NCBI GenBank assembly: GCA_039915505.1
Contig: JBDSND010000169.1
Location: 1 to 31,812, forward strand
Reading direction: 5' to 3'
DNA: 31,812 nt
DNA from: CAIWHR01 sp039915505
GTDB taxonomy: Bacteria > Pseudomonadota > Gammaproteobacteria > Burkholderiales > Casimicrobiaceae
Part shown: one piece after another, positions 1 through 6,927 of the stretch
Layout of the letters: every line of letters starts with the position of its first letter
Numbering within the stretch: position 1 is the first letter of the stretch
Notes under the pieces: generated by a model
Databases searched by the model: none
What the model saw: the letters and a program-made list of their open reading frames with translations, nothing else
What the model was told of the DNA's origin: nothing
Program-made: the position numbers and the translations under genes

Positions 1-155
1 GCTTGGACTCATCTTCGCCCAGCCGCGGAATGTGCGGGAAAACGCGGTGGCGTCCGAATAGTGCAGCGCCCCCGCGACTTCCGACAACGGCAGCGCGCCG
101 CCTACTACTCCGCAGACGTCCCCCGACGCACAGACGTCTGTTTGCTGCGACCGCA

Positions 156-230
156 GGAGACGTTGCGTGTGCCGAAATCTGGCTACCTGTTCGCGAGTAT
201 CGGCATCTGGCGCCCGCCGTCCAAGCCTTT
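156..230 (+). pseudogene. possible C-terminal remnant of a LysR-type regulator
   Basis: The frame reads AEIWLPVREYRHLAPAVQAF, which resembles the last strand and helix of LysR effector domains (a W-L-x-x-H-x-x-x-R-h-x-x-x-V-x-A-F pattern). No helix-turn-helix and no in-frame upstream body of the protein are visible in the 155 bases before it. If real, it is a fragment running in from the left edge. The match is short and could be chance. The rest of bases 1-264 shows nothing I can support. Confidence 0.22.
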
Positions 231-264
231 GCGTCCGGTACTGGGCCGTGATATTCTGGTCAGC

Positions 265-567
265 ATGACTAGAAAAACGCCGACCCTGGCAGCACCCACC
301 GCGCAGCCTCCGCGCAGTCGCTGGAGCCTTCAAGACGCCAAGGCGCGATTCAGCGAACTCGTGCGCATGGCGCACAGCGATGGGCCGCAGCACGTCACGT
401 TGCACGGCCGCGATGCGGTGGTGGTTGTCGACGCAGACGAATTCAATCGCCTGAAAGGCGCGCGAACCGGCGAGTTGCTGATCGAAGCTCTGCGAGCGTC
501 ACCACATCGCCAGATCGAGATCGAACCACGCCGTTCTGCGATGCCAGTGCGGACAGTCAAGTTGTGA
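265..567 (+). CDS. Phd/YefM-type antitoxin
   Basis: A 100-residue protein of the Phd/YefM antitoxin family. Such proteins bind DNA through the N-terminal domain and neutralise a partner toxin through the C-terminal tail. The core WSLQDAKARFSELVRMA followed by V-T-x-H-G-R-D-A-V-V-V-V-D-A-D-E-F is the standard Phd/YefM signature (residues about 14-55), preceded by a basic, proline-rich leader. The ATG at 265 is preferred because the family fold begins shortly after it; the frame remains open further upstream but encodes nothing recognisable. Its stop overlaps the toxin start (GTGA at 564-567), the usual translational coupling of type II modules. Autoregulation is expected for the family, but I could not identify an operator. 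Confidence 0.85.
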   Translation: MTRKTPTLAAPTAQPPRSRWSLQDAKARFSELVRMAHSDGPQHVTLHGRDAVVVVDADEFNRLKGARTGELLIEALRASPHRQIEIEPRRSAMPVRTVKL

Positions 568-935
568 GTGGCTGGCTGCTCGATACCAATGTGACTTCAG
601 AGTTGCGTCGACCGCGCCCCAGTGCGCGGGTGCGCAGCTTCATTATGGGCCGACGGCTTGAAGACTTGTTCGTCAGCACGGTCACTTTCGCCGAAATCCG
701 ATTCGGTATTGAGGGAGTCGGCGATCCGATTCGCCGCGCCGAACCGAATGACTGGCTGCTGCATAGGCGCCGCGCCGGGAACCTCCAAGCGGACGACCAG
801 CTTATCGCGGAGACGACGCCCGAGGGCCCTGCTGCGGCCCCGGTGACGCACCAATTCGGCGCTCTGTACGGGCGTACGGTGCGTGGCGTGATCATTCATT
901 CGCCGCGGTCGCTGGCTGAGGCGCTCCTACTCTAG
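564..935 (+). pseudogene. VapC/FitB-like PIN-domain toxin, probably internally deleted
   Basis: Residues 1-60 (WLLDTNVTSELRRPRP, then VSTVTFAEIRFGIE) match the N-terminal half of FitB/VapC PIN-domain RNases, with the first catalytic Asp in LDTN and the Glu in AEIRFG. After NDWLLH, about 25-30 residues normally present are missing. The sequence jumps to RRRAGNLQADDQLIAETT, equivalent to the third acidic motif (usually QPDLLIAATA). The final VTRD-type aspartate motif is then unrecognisable (VTHQ). The length is 123 residues against about 138 usual. GTG start at 564, four-base overlap with the antitoxin. The likely reading is a decayed, non-toxic PIN protein left beside an intact antitoxin. A divergent functional variant is possible but less likely. 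Confidence 0.65.
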
Positions 936-1082
936 CGGGATTGCCGCGAGTATCCAGTTCTGTATGTCGCCTGGTCTTGCCGAGGTCCTCACTCTCCGTG
1001 TTGTCAAAGAGAGGGCCGACGCACGGACGTTCGCGCGTGGCGACTCCTAACCCCGGCCCCAGATTACTGAGAGCCTCGGGGG

Positions 1083-2159
1083 TCAGCCGGACGCGGTCTC
1101 GGAAGCATGCGGCAGCAACAGGGTTGCATCGGGGTCGAACGACACGCCGACCGCGGCACCGCGCGATAGCGGGGTACGAATCGCGGCATCGAAAATCAGC
1201 AATTCACCCCATGGACTCTGCACCACGTACTCCATGCGACTGCCGAGATAGGCGGCCCGCCGGCACTGCGCCTCCAGCAGACCCGACCCGGGCGGCGTGA
1301 GGCGCAGACGATGAGGTCGGACCGCGAGGGTCGCAGGACCGGCGGGCTTGCCATCCGCGCGCACCGGTACGCTCACGCCGCCTGCGGTGAACTGCGGACC
1401 TGCGCTGGTGTGGGTGAGCTCGCCTTCGACAAGATTCGCGTCGCCGATGAAATCGGCCAGGAAGCGGCTGGCAGGCGTCTCGTAGAGCTCGGCAGGCGTG
1501 CCGCGCTGTGCGATGTGCCCGCCCTCCATGACGATGACGTGGTCGGACACCGCCAGCGCTTCCTCTTGGTCGTGGGTCACGTAGACCACCGTGAGGCGCA
1601 GCGATTGCTGTAACTCGCGGATCTCGTCGCGAACGCGGCGGCGCAGCTTGGCATCGAGGTTCGAGAGCGGCTCGTCGAAGAGCAGCACCGCGGGCTCTAG
1701 CACCAGCGAGCGCGCCACGGCGACGCGCTGCTGCTGGCCCCCGGAGAGTTCCGAAGGCAGCCGGTGCTCGAGGCCCGCAAGCCCGAGCATCTCGAGCTTC
1801 GCCTGGGCGAGCTCCCTCGCCCGCGCCTTCGGCGTCCCTTCCGACAGCGGCCCATAGCACACGTTGTCGAGCACGCTCATATGTGGAAACAAAGCATACG
1901 ACTGGAACACCATGCTCACGTCACGTTCGCTCGCCGAACGCTGGGTGACGTCCTCCCCGCCGATGGAGATTCGCCCGCCGCTCACGGACTCGAGGCCGGC
2001 GATCATGCGCAGTGTCGTGGTCTTGCCGCATCCCGAGGGGCCGAGCAGGGTTACGAGCTCCCCGGATGCGACGTTGAACGACACGTCGTCGACGGCGGCG
2101 ACGTCGCCGTAGCGCTTGGTCACGTGCTCGATGTTGACGCCGCCCGCGGGTGTGGTCAT
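1083..2159 (-). CDS. ABC transporter ATPase, FbpC/AfuC/PotA type
   Basis: A 358-residue ATPase subunit that powers the import system encoded just upstream. Visible motifs are Walker A GPSGCGKTTT (near residue 41), Q-loop FQSYALFPH, signature LSGGQQQRVAVAR, Walker B VLLFDEPLSNLD and the switch histidine in VTHDQ. A C-terminal TOBE-like regulatory domain follows from about residue 240 (IGDANLVEGEL onward). It is the last gene of the operon and starts one base after the permease stop. The length and the TOBE domain fit the FbpC/PotA/AfuC class. The sequence alone does not identify the substrate. Confidence 0.92.
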   Translation of the reverse strand: MTTPAGGVNIEHVTKRYGDVAAVDDVSFNVASGELVTLLGPSGCGKTTTLRMIAGLESVSGGRISIGGEDVTQRSASERDVSMVFQSYALFPHMSVLDNVCYGPLSEGTPKARARELAQAKLEMLGLAGLEHRLPSELSGGQQQRVAVARSLVLEPAVLLFDEPLSNLDAKLRRRVRDEIRELQQSLRLTVVYVTHDQEEALAVSDHVIVMEGGHIAQRGTPAELYETPASRFLADFIGDANLVEGELTHTSAGPQFTAGGVSVPVRADGKPAGPATLAVRPHRLRLTPPGSGLLEAQCRRAAYLGSRMEYVVQSPWGELLIFDAAIRTPLSRGAAVGVSFDPDATLLLPHASETASG

Positions 2160-2160
2160 G

Positions 2161-4329
2161 TCAATGTCCGGTGACGAGGACGCCGGTTGGTCGGCGGCCG
2201 AGCCGCGTCTCGCCGATCGCCCGCTGCAGCGCCAGGAGCGCGATGAGCATGATCACGATGAGCACCGACGAGTAGGCGATGGCAAGTGGATATTCGCCGG
2301 CCTCGACGCGATTGATGATGTAGACGGTGGCGAGGTTGTACTTCGCGGTCGCGAGGAAGATCACGGCGCTCACCGCGGTCATGGCGTGGGTGAAGCTGAA
2401 CACCAGGGTCGTGAGCACCGCCGGACGCAGCAGCGGCAGGATGACGTGGGTGAGGGTGCGCAGAGTCGAGGCGCGCAGCGTGGATGAGGCTTCGTCGAGC
2501 GTGCGGTCGATCTGCGCGAGCGCGGCGACGCCGGCCCGCACCCCCACCGGCATGTTGCGGAACACGAAGCAGATGACGAGGATCGCCATGCCGCCGGTGA
2601 GCTCCAGCGGGGCGACGTTGAAGGCGACGATATAGGACACGCCGATCACCGTGCCGGGGATCGCGAAGCTCACCAGGGTGAGGAACTCGAAGGCGCGCCG
2701 ACCCGCGAACCGCTGCCGGGTAATGACGTAGGCGGACAGCAGGCCGACGATCGCCGTCAGTGGCGCGGCGACCGCGGCGACCTGGAGGGTGGTGAAGAGG
2801 CTGTCCCAGGCCGAGCCGCTGAAGAAGAGGCCGCGCGGTCCCCATTCGACGCTGAACCCCGCGGCGAGGTGGGTGAACGTCGGTGTCATCGCCCCCCGGC
2901 CGATATCCTTGACGATGCCGCAGGTGAAGATGACCGCGTAGCAGACCAGCGTGAACACGATCCAGAACGCGGCGATCGCGAAGCACGCGCCCCACAGCAC
3001 CGGCGGCAAGCGCGCGGGTGAGCCTCCATCGCCCTTTCCGCTGATCGTGACGTACGACGCGCGCCCGAGCCAGCGCTGCTGCAGCCAGAACACGCCCAAG
3101 GTCATGGCGAGCAGCACGCCGGCCAGCACTGCGGCCCGACCCGGATCGTGCTGGGCGCCGGCGATCGCGAAGAAGATCTTGATCGACAGCACTTCGAAGT
3201 TGCCCGCGAGCACGATCGGATTGCCGAAGTCGGCGAGGCTTTCTACGAAGCTCAGCAGGAATGCCGCGGCCAGCCCCGGTCGCAGCAGGGGCCAGGTCAC
3301 CGTACGGAACACGCGTCCGGGCGTAGCCCGCAGGGTCTGCGCCGCCTCCTCGAGGGCAGGGCTGATTGCGGACAGTGCGCCGAAGAGGATCATGAAGGCG
3401 ATGGGAGCGAAGGTGAGGACCTGCGCGATCGAGACCCCCGGCAGGCCGTAGATCCAGCGCGAGCGCGGGATGCCGAAGACGGTGTCGAGCCAGCCGGTGA
3501 TGAGGCCGGTGCGGCCGAACAGCACCACCAGCGCGAGCGCGATCACAAAGGGTGGAGTGATGAAGGGCAGGATGGACATCACCTTCAGGAGGCCCGCGTA
3601 GCGCTGGCCACCGCGCTGCACGACGAGGGCGAGCACCAGCCCGATGGCGGTGGCGGCGAACCCCACGATCGAGGCAAGGAGCACGGAATTGATCGCCACC
3701 CCGCAGCGCGTGCCCCCACCCAGGCAGCCCAGCCCCCAGATGTCGTCGGTGAAAAGCCGCTGCGCGGCGAGGCCCGGGGCAAAATGTCCACGGGAATCCT
3801 GCACCGCCGCGATCAGGGCGTTGCCGACGGGAAACATGATGAACAGGAGCAGCAGGGTGGCGGTGATCACGACGATCACCGCGATCGCCCTGTTGCCGCC
3901 GAACAGACCGAGACGGGCAAGAGCCTGCGCGAGGCAGACCGTGAGCGCCGCGAGCGCCACGCTCGCACCGATGCCGAAGGCGGGACCCTGGACCCCTATG
4001 GCGAAGCCCTGCCCAAATCCCCAGAGCAAGGCGGCGGCGGCGAGGAGGGCGGTCAGGCTCGCCGGCCCGCGCCATGCGAGCACCGCGAGTGCGGCTGCCG
4101 CGCCTACGAGCGGCGCCAGGGACAACAGGGCGGGGTAATCGGGCCACGGCGCCTGGGCACCGGCCAGGGCGAGGCGCAATGCCGAGAGGGGACTGGCGGT
4201 ACTCCAGGGCAGGACCACCAGGGCGAGCAGCGCGACAACCGCAGTGAGCGGCATCGCGTAGGCACGGCTGACCCGGCCGACGCGCACGGGGAGTGACGCG
4301 GCGGCCGAGGCGGAGACGGGCGTGGCCAC
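2161..4329 (-). CDS. fused two-domain ABC permease, FbpB/AfuB type
   Basis: A 722-residue inner-membrane permease containing two binding-protein-dependent transport domains in one chain. Each half carries an EAA loop that docks the ATPase: LEEAAQTLRATPGRVF... at about 326-352 and LDEASSTLRASTLRTL... at about 611-639. The N-terminal 170 residues hold several additional hydrophobic helices before the first conserved domain. This makes the protein longer than ordinary FbpB (about 500-560 residues) and closer to AfuB-type permeases. It lies between receptor and ATPase genes with 30-base and 1-base gaps. A long ORF in another frame of the same strand (2156-4147) is a GC-rich shadow. Confidence 0.9.
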   Translation of the reverse strand: MATPVSASAAASLPVRVGRVSRAYAMPLTAVVALLALVVLPWSTASPLSALRLALAGAQAPWPDYPALLSLAPLVGAAAALAVLAWRGPASLTALLAAAALLWGFGQGFAIGVQGPAFGIGASVALAALTVCLAQALARLGLFGGNRAIAVIVVITATLLLLFIMFPVGNALIAAVQDSRGHFAPGLAAQRLFTDDIWGLGCLGGGTRCGVAINSVLLASIVGFAATAIGLVLALVVQRGGQRYAGLLKVMSILPFITPPFVIALALVVLFGRTGLITGWLDTVFGIPRSRWIYGLPGVSIAQVLTFAPIAFMILFGALSAISPALEEAAQTLRATPGRVFRTVTWPLLRPGLAAAFLLSFVESLADFGNPIVLAGNFEVLSIKIFFAIAGAQHDPGRAAVLAGVLLAMTLGVFWLQQRWLGRASYVTISGKGDGGSPARLPPVLWGACFAIAAFWIVFTLVCYAVIFTCGIVKDIGRGAMTPTFTHLAAGFSVEWGPRGLFFSGSAWDSLFTTLQVAAVAAPLTAIVGLLSAYVITRQRFAGRRAFEFLTLVSFAIPGTVIGVSYIVAFNVAPLELTGGMAILVICFVFRNMPVGVRAGVAALAQIDRTLDEASSTLRASTLRTLTHVILPLLRPAVLTTLVFSFTHAMTAVSAVIFLATAKYNLATVYIINRVEAGEYPLAIAYSSVLIVIMLIALLALQRAIGETRLGRRPTGVLVTGH

Positions 4330-4359
4330 GCAGTGCCCGCGCGTCAGCCCGTCAGCCCG

Positions 4360-5391
4360 TCACTTCGGCAGGGAGGAAACCTCCGTGTCCCACTTCTTTA
4401 ACAACCGGGTGCGCTCGGCCGACGAACCGTACTTCGCGAAGTCGTAGTCGATGAGCTTGATCTCCGACAGGTTGGGTGCCTGTGCAGGGACCGGTGCCTT
4501 CTTGTTGGACGGCACCTGGTAGGAGACCTTCGCCTGCGCGCCGACACCCTGGGCTTCCGGAGTGAGCGCCCAGTCGTACCACTTCTTGGCGTTCTCCATG
4601 TTTTTCGCGCCCTTGATGATGCTCATGCTGCCGATCTCGTAGCCGGTGCCTTCGCAGGGTGAGACGATCTTGACGGGAGCCCCGCCGATGGCTTGCACCA
4701 CGGCATCGTGCTGGAAAGTGATGCCGATCAAGCTCTCGCCGGTGGCGGCCGCACGGGCCGGCGCGGCGCCCGATTTGGTGTACTGGTTGATGTTCTTGTG
4801 CAGCGCCTTGAGGTAGTCGAAGGCCTTGTCCTCGCCCATGAGTTGCACCAGCGTCGCCAGCATGGTGTAGGAGGTGCCCGAGGAATTAGGGTTGGCGACC
4901 TGGATCTCGTCCTTGAACTGCGGCTTGACGAGGTCGGACCAGCACTTCGGCTCAGGCAGGTTCTTCTTCTTGAGTTGCTCGGTGTTGTAGCTGTACCCGA
5001 GAGCGCCGGCGTAGATGCCGACGGTGCGGAACTTCGATTGCTCCGCCTGGCGCACGGCCCAGTCCTGGAGATCGGCGAGACGCGGCGACTTGTACGGCTC
5101 GGTCAGACCTTCTTCCGCCGCCTGCAGGTGCGGATCACCCGTCCCGCCCCACCAGACGTCCCCTCGGGGGTTGGCGGCCTCGGCCTTGATCTGGGCGTAG
5201 AACTCACCGGAGCTCTTGCGCGTCATCAGCACCTTGATGCCGGTGGTCTTCTCGAATGCCGCCACCATCGGCCGGCACCACTCCTCCTGCACCGTGCAGT
5301 ACACCACTAGTTCGCCTTGTGCCGCGGCGACGAGCGGCATCGCCAACAATGCCGCAGGCAACAGACAACGTAGCAGCTTCGAAATCCGCAT
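4360..5391 (-). CDS. periplasmic solute receptor, FbpA/AfuA-like
   Basis: A 343-residue extracytoplasmic binding protein. The start at 5391 is chosen over an in-frame ATG at 5412 because AGGAGG lies four bases upstream of it and a clean signal peptide follows (MRISKLLRCLLPAALLAMPLVAAAQ). The mature start GELVVYCTVQEEW and the segment GDVWWGGTGDPHLQAAEEGL are typical of the class that includes FbpA/FutA iron receptors and AfuA. WWGGTGD is the element I associate with AfuA-like receptors, which were shown in Actinobacillus to take up sugar phosphates rather than iron. With the phosphatase gene 17 bases upstream, a phosphorylated organic substrate is plausible. Ferric iron remains an alternative. 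Confidence 0.88.
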   Translation of the reverse strand: MRISKLLRCLLPAALLAMPLVAAAQGELVVYCTVQEEWCRPMVAAFEKTTGIKVLMTRKSSGEFYAQIKAEAANPRGDVWWGGTGDPHLQAAEEGLTEPYKSPRLADLQDWAVRQAEQSKFRTVGIYAGALGYSYNTEQLKKKNLPEPKCWSDLVKPQFKDEIQVANPNSSGTSYTMLATLVQLMGEDKAFDYLKALHKNINQYTKSGAAPARAAATGESLIGITFQHDAVVQAIGGAPVKIVSPCEGTGYEIGSMSIIKGAKNMENAKKWYDWALTPEAQGVGAQAKVSYQVPSNKKAPVPAQAPNLSEIKLIDYDFAKYGSSAERTRLLKKWDTEVSSLPK

Positions 5392-5408
5392 GGATCCTCC
5401 TGGCTTCA

Positions 5409-6173
5409 TCATCTTTTAATGGGTATCCCGACAACCTCGGCGAGTGTAGCGCAAAGTGCGGCATTGGTCGCAAGCAGGGGATTGCCGGCGGCCAGACCGT
5501 CGCCGGCGAAGAAGTCGCTGACGTGCCCTCCGGCCTCGGTGACCAGCAGCAGGCCGGCGGCACAATCCCAGGCGTTGATGTGGAGCTCGCAGTAGCCCTC
5601 GATGCGTCCGGCCGCGACGTCCGCCAGGCCGAGCGCCCCCGAGCCAGCGCGACGGATCGAGCCTCCGGCCACCAGCACGCGATCGAGGAGCGCAAGATAG
5701 TCCGCGGTGGGACGGCGCGTCGACCAGCCGCACTCGACGAGCGCGGCATCGAGCCGCGCGCACCCGCTGACGGCCATGCGCCTGCCATTGAGCCAGGCAC
5801 CTTCACCCCGCGCGGCACTGTAGAGCTCCTGCGTGCAGGGATTGAACAACACGCCGACGGTCGGCAGGGCGTTTTCCATGTAACCGATCGAGACACAATA
5901 GCGCGGAATGCCACGCGCATAGTTCGCGGTGCCATCGATCGGGTCGACGATCCAGACACGGTCCCCGCCTACGCCGCCATCCTCTTCGCCGATCACCGCG
6001 TCGTCGGGAAACCGCTCGGTGATCGCGGCGCGGATGAACCGCTCGACTTCGAGATCCATCGCGGTGACCACGTCCTGGTGCCCCTTGGCCGTGCTCGCCG
6101 CCGTGCCAAAGGTCGTGTGTGCAAGCGCGCCTGCCTTTTTGGCGAGTTGCGCGGCGAAATCAAGGCGTTCCAT
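5409..6173 (-). CDS. inositol monophosphatase family phosphatase
   Basis: A 254-residue Mg2+-dependent phosphomonoesterase of the SuhB/IMPase family. Metal-binding motifs are intact: GEED at 62-65, WIVDPIDGT at 74-82 and the C-terminal INAWDCAAG with W202-D203. The ATG at 6173 gives the normal family length and N-terminus; the frame stays open upstream to 6383 but that part has no similarity to the family. It is the first gene of the operon, ahead of the receptor gene. No signal peptide is visible, so it acts in the cytoplasm, where it could dephosphorylate a substrate imported by the adjacent transporter. The substrate could be inositol phosphate, histidinol phosphate or another phosphoester. 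Confidence 0.9.
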   Translation of the reverse strand: MERLDFAAQLAKKAGALAHTTFGTAASTAKGHQDVVTAMDLEVERFIRAAITERFPDDAVIGEEDGGVGGDRVWIVDPIDGTANYARGIPRYCVSIGYMENALPTVGVLFNPCTQELYSAARGEGAWLNGRRMAVSGCARLDAALVECGWSTRRPTADYLALLDRVLVAGGSIRRAGSGALGLADVAAGRIEGYCELHINAWDCAAGLLLVTEAGGHVSDFFAGDGLAAGNPLLATNAALCATLAEVVGIPIKR

Positions 6174-6394
6174 CGTGCGGTGACTCCAGTTGACGGCACG
6201 CCAGCATACACAAAGTAGGGTGGCGACGGTGGTGCGGCAATGGTGCGGCCGTTTCTTATGCGCGACAGGCGGCCGCGCTCCGGAAGTCGGGGGCGTGACC
6301 ATCCGAAGGCGCTCCGCGCCGGCTCCGGTGAACTTCGTACGAAACCGCACACCGTAGGCTACGTCTGGCCGGCCTCGCGCCACTGGCCGGAAGT

Positions 6395-6427
6395 GGGGTC
6401 TGACCCTATTTCTTCTTTGACCCTACT
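6395..6427 (+). repeat. GGGTCAGA-type dispersed repeat, left copy
   Basis: The stretch GGGGTCTGACCC followed 12 bases later by TTGACCCTAC reads on the minus strand as TAGGGTCA...TAGGGTCAGACCCC. This is the same motif family as the tandem copies at 12874-12973. Such GGGTCAGACTC elements are common intergenic repeats in proteobacteria. Here it marks the left edge of the copper/denitrification block. Confidence 0.5.
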
Positions 6428-6436
6428 CCTTCCTCC

Positions 6437-6520
6437 CTGATCGACCTCCGCAAACTCGCCCACGCCATCGTCATCGCTTTCGGCGCCGCAATGTCTGCCA
6501 ACGCACAGACGCCTGCATAA
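6437..6520 (+). pseudogene. signal-peptide stub of a lost periplasmic protein
   Basis: This reads LIDLRKLAHAIVIAFGAAMSANAQTPA then TAA, with no start codon in the usual place. It has a basic n-region, a hydrophobic core and an ANA-Q type cleavage site, so it looks like an export signal whose mature part has gone. Just downstream (6547) a Met/His-rich peptide in another frame may be the rest of the same gene. No promoter is seen. Confidence 0.35.
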
Positions 6521-6546
6521 TCACTCCATCAGAATGAGCGACGCAT

Positions 6547-6711
6547 ATGGATCAGCAGACGAAGGCAACGCGCAGCTTGCATGAACAGATGGGCGAACGC
6601 CAAGACGTGGATGGGAAACGGATGGAGATGATCCAGACCATGCATGCAGTCCATGCACGGTCGACCGGCTGCCGCCGGAACCGGCGAAGGAATGAGGCAC
6701 CGCATGAGTGA
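6547..6711 (+). pseudogene. Met/His-rich peptide remnant
   Basis: A 54-codon frame with DQQTKATRSLHEQMGE and KRMEMMQTMHAVHA, resembling the small MDQQMKAMREMHEKM-type exported metal-associated proteins that often sit near copper genes. The normal mid-section is missing and the tail turns into arginine-rich sequence, suggesting a deletion and a frameshift. It could be a genuine small ORF, but no strong ribosome-binding site precedes it. Confidence 0.3.
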
Positions 6712-6820
6712 GACACACCGAAACCCTGAACCCGACAATGGCCCCGCCTATGGATTCAGCTGCGAACTGACAGGCAGAGACTTCCCCATCGCCATCACGC
6801 GCGTCACCGAGGCAGTGTGA
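6704..6820 (+). pseudogene. DUF302 protein, N-terminal stub
   Basis: The frame MSETHRNPEPDNGPAYGF continues SCELTGRDFPIAITRVTEAV and then stops. The second part matches the first strand and helix of DUF302 domains (usual form YGFSxxLxxxFxEAxxRVTEALKxEGFG), and the stop falls where the conserved KxEGFGVLTEID segment should follow. About 38 of the usual 130 or more residues survive. It sits immediately upstream of copA, where DUF302 genes are often found, so it looks like the residue of a longer metal-resistance operon. Confidence 0.55.
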
Positions 6821-6927
6821 AGGGCCGCAGACCCACGGCTAGCCGCAGTGCCCGCATTGGCAAGGCAAGCGGGGTCTGCACCGACCCTGCTCATGACGGT
6901 CCGCCGAACCAGATTAGGAGCGATACG

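Noticed and set aside
2156..4147. 663-codon open frame on the minus strand
   Set aside because: It overlaps the ABC permease in another frame; it is Arg/Pro/His-rich with no membrane helices or motifs, so a shadow.
3148..4296. 382-codon open frame on the plus strand
   Set aside because: Antisense to the permease; charged low-complexity composition, no ribosome-binding site or family marks.
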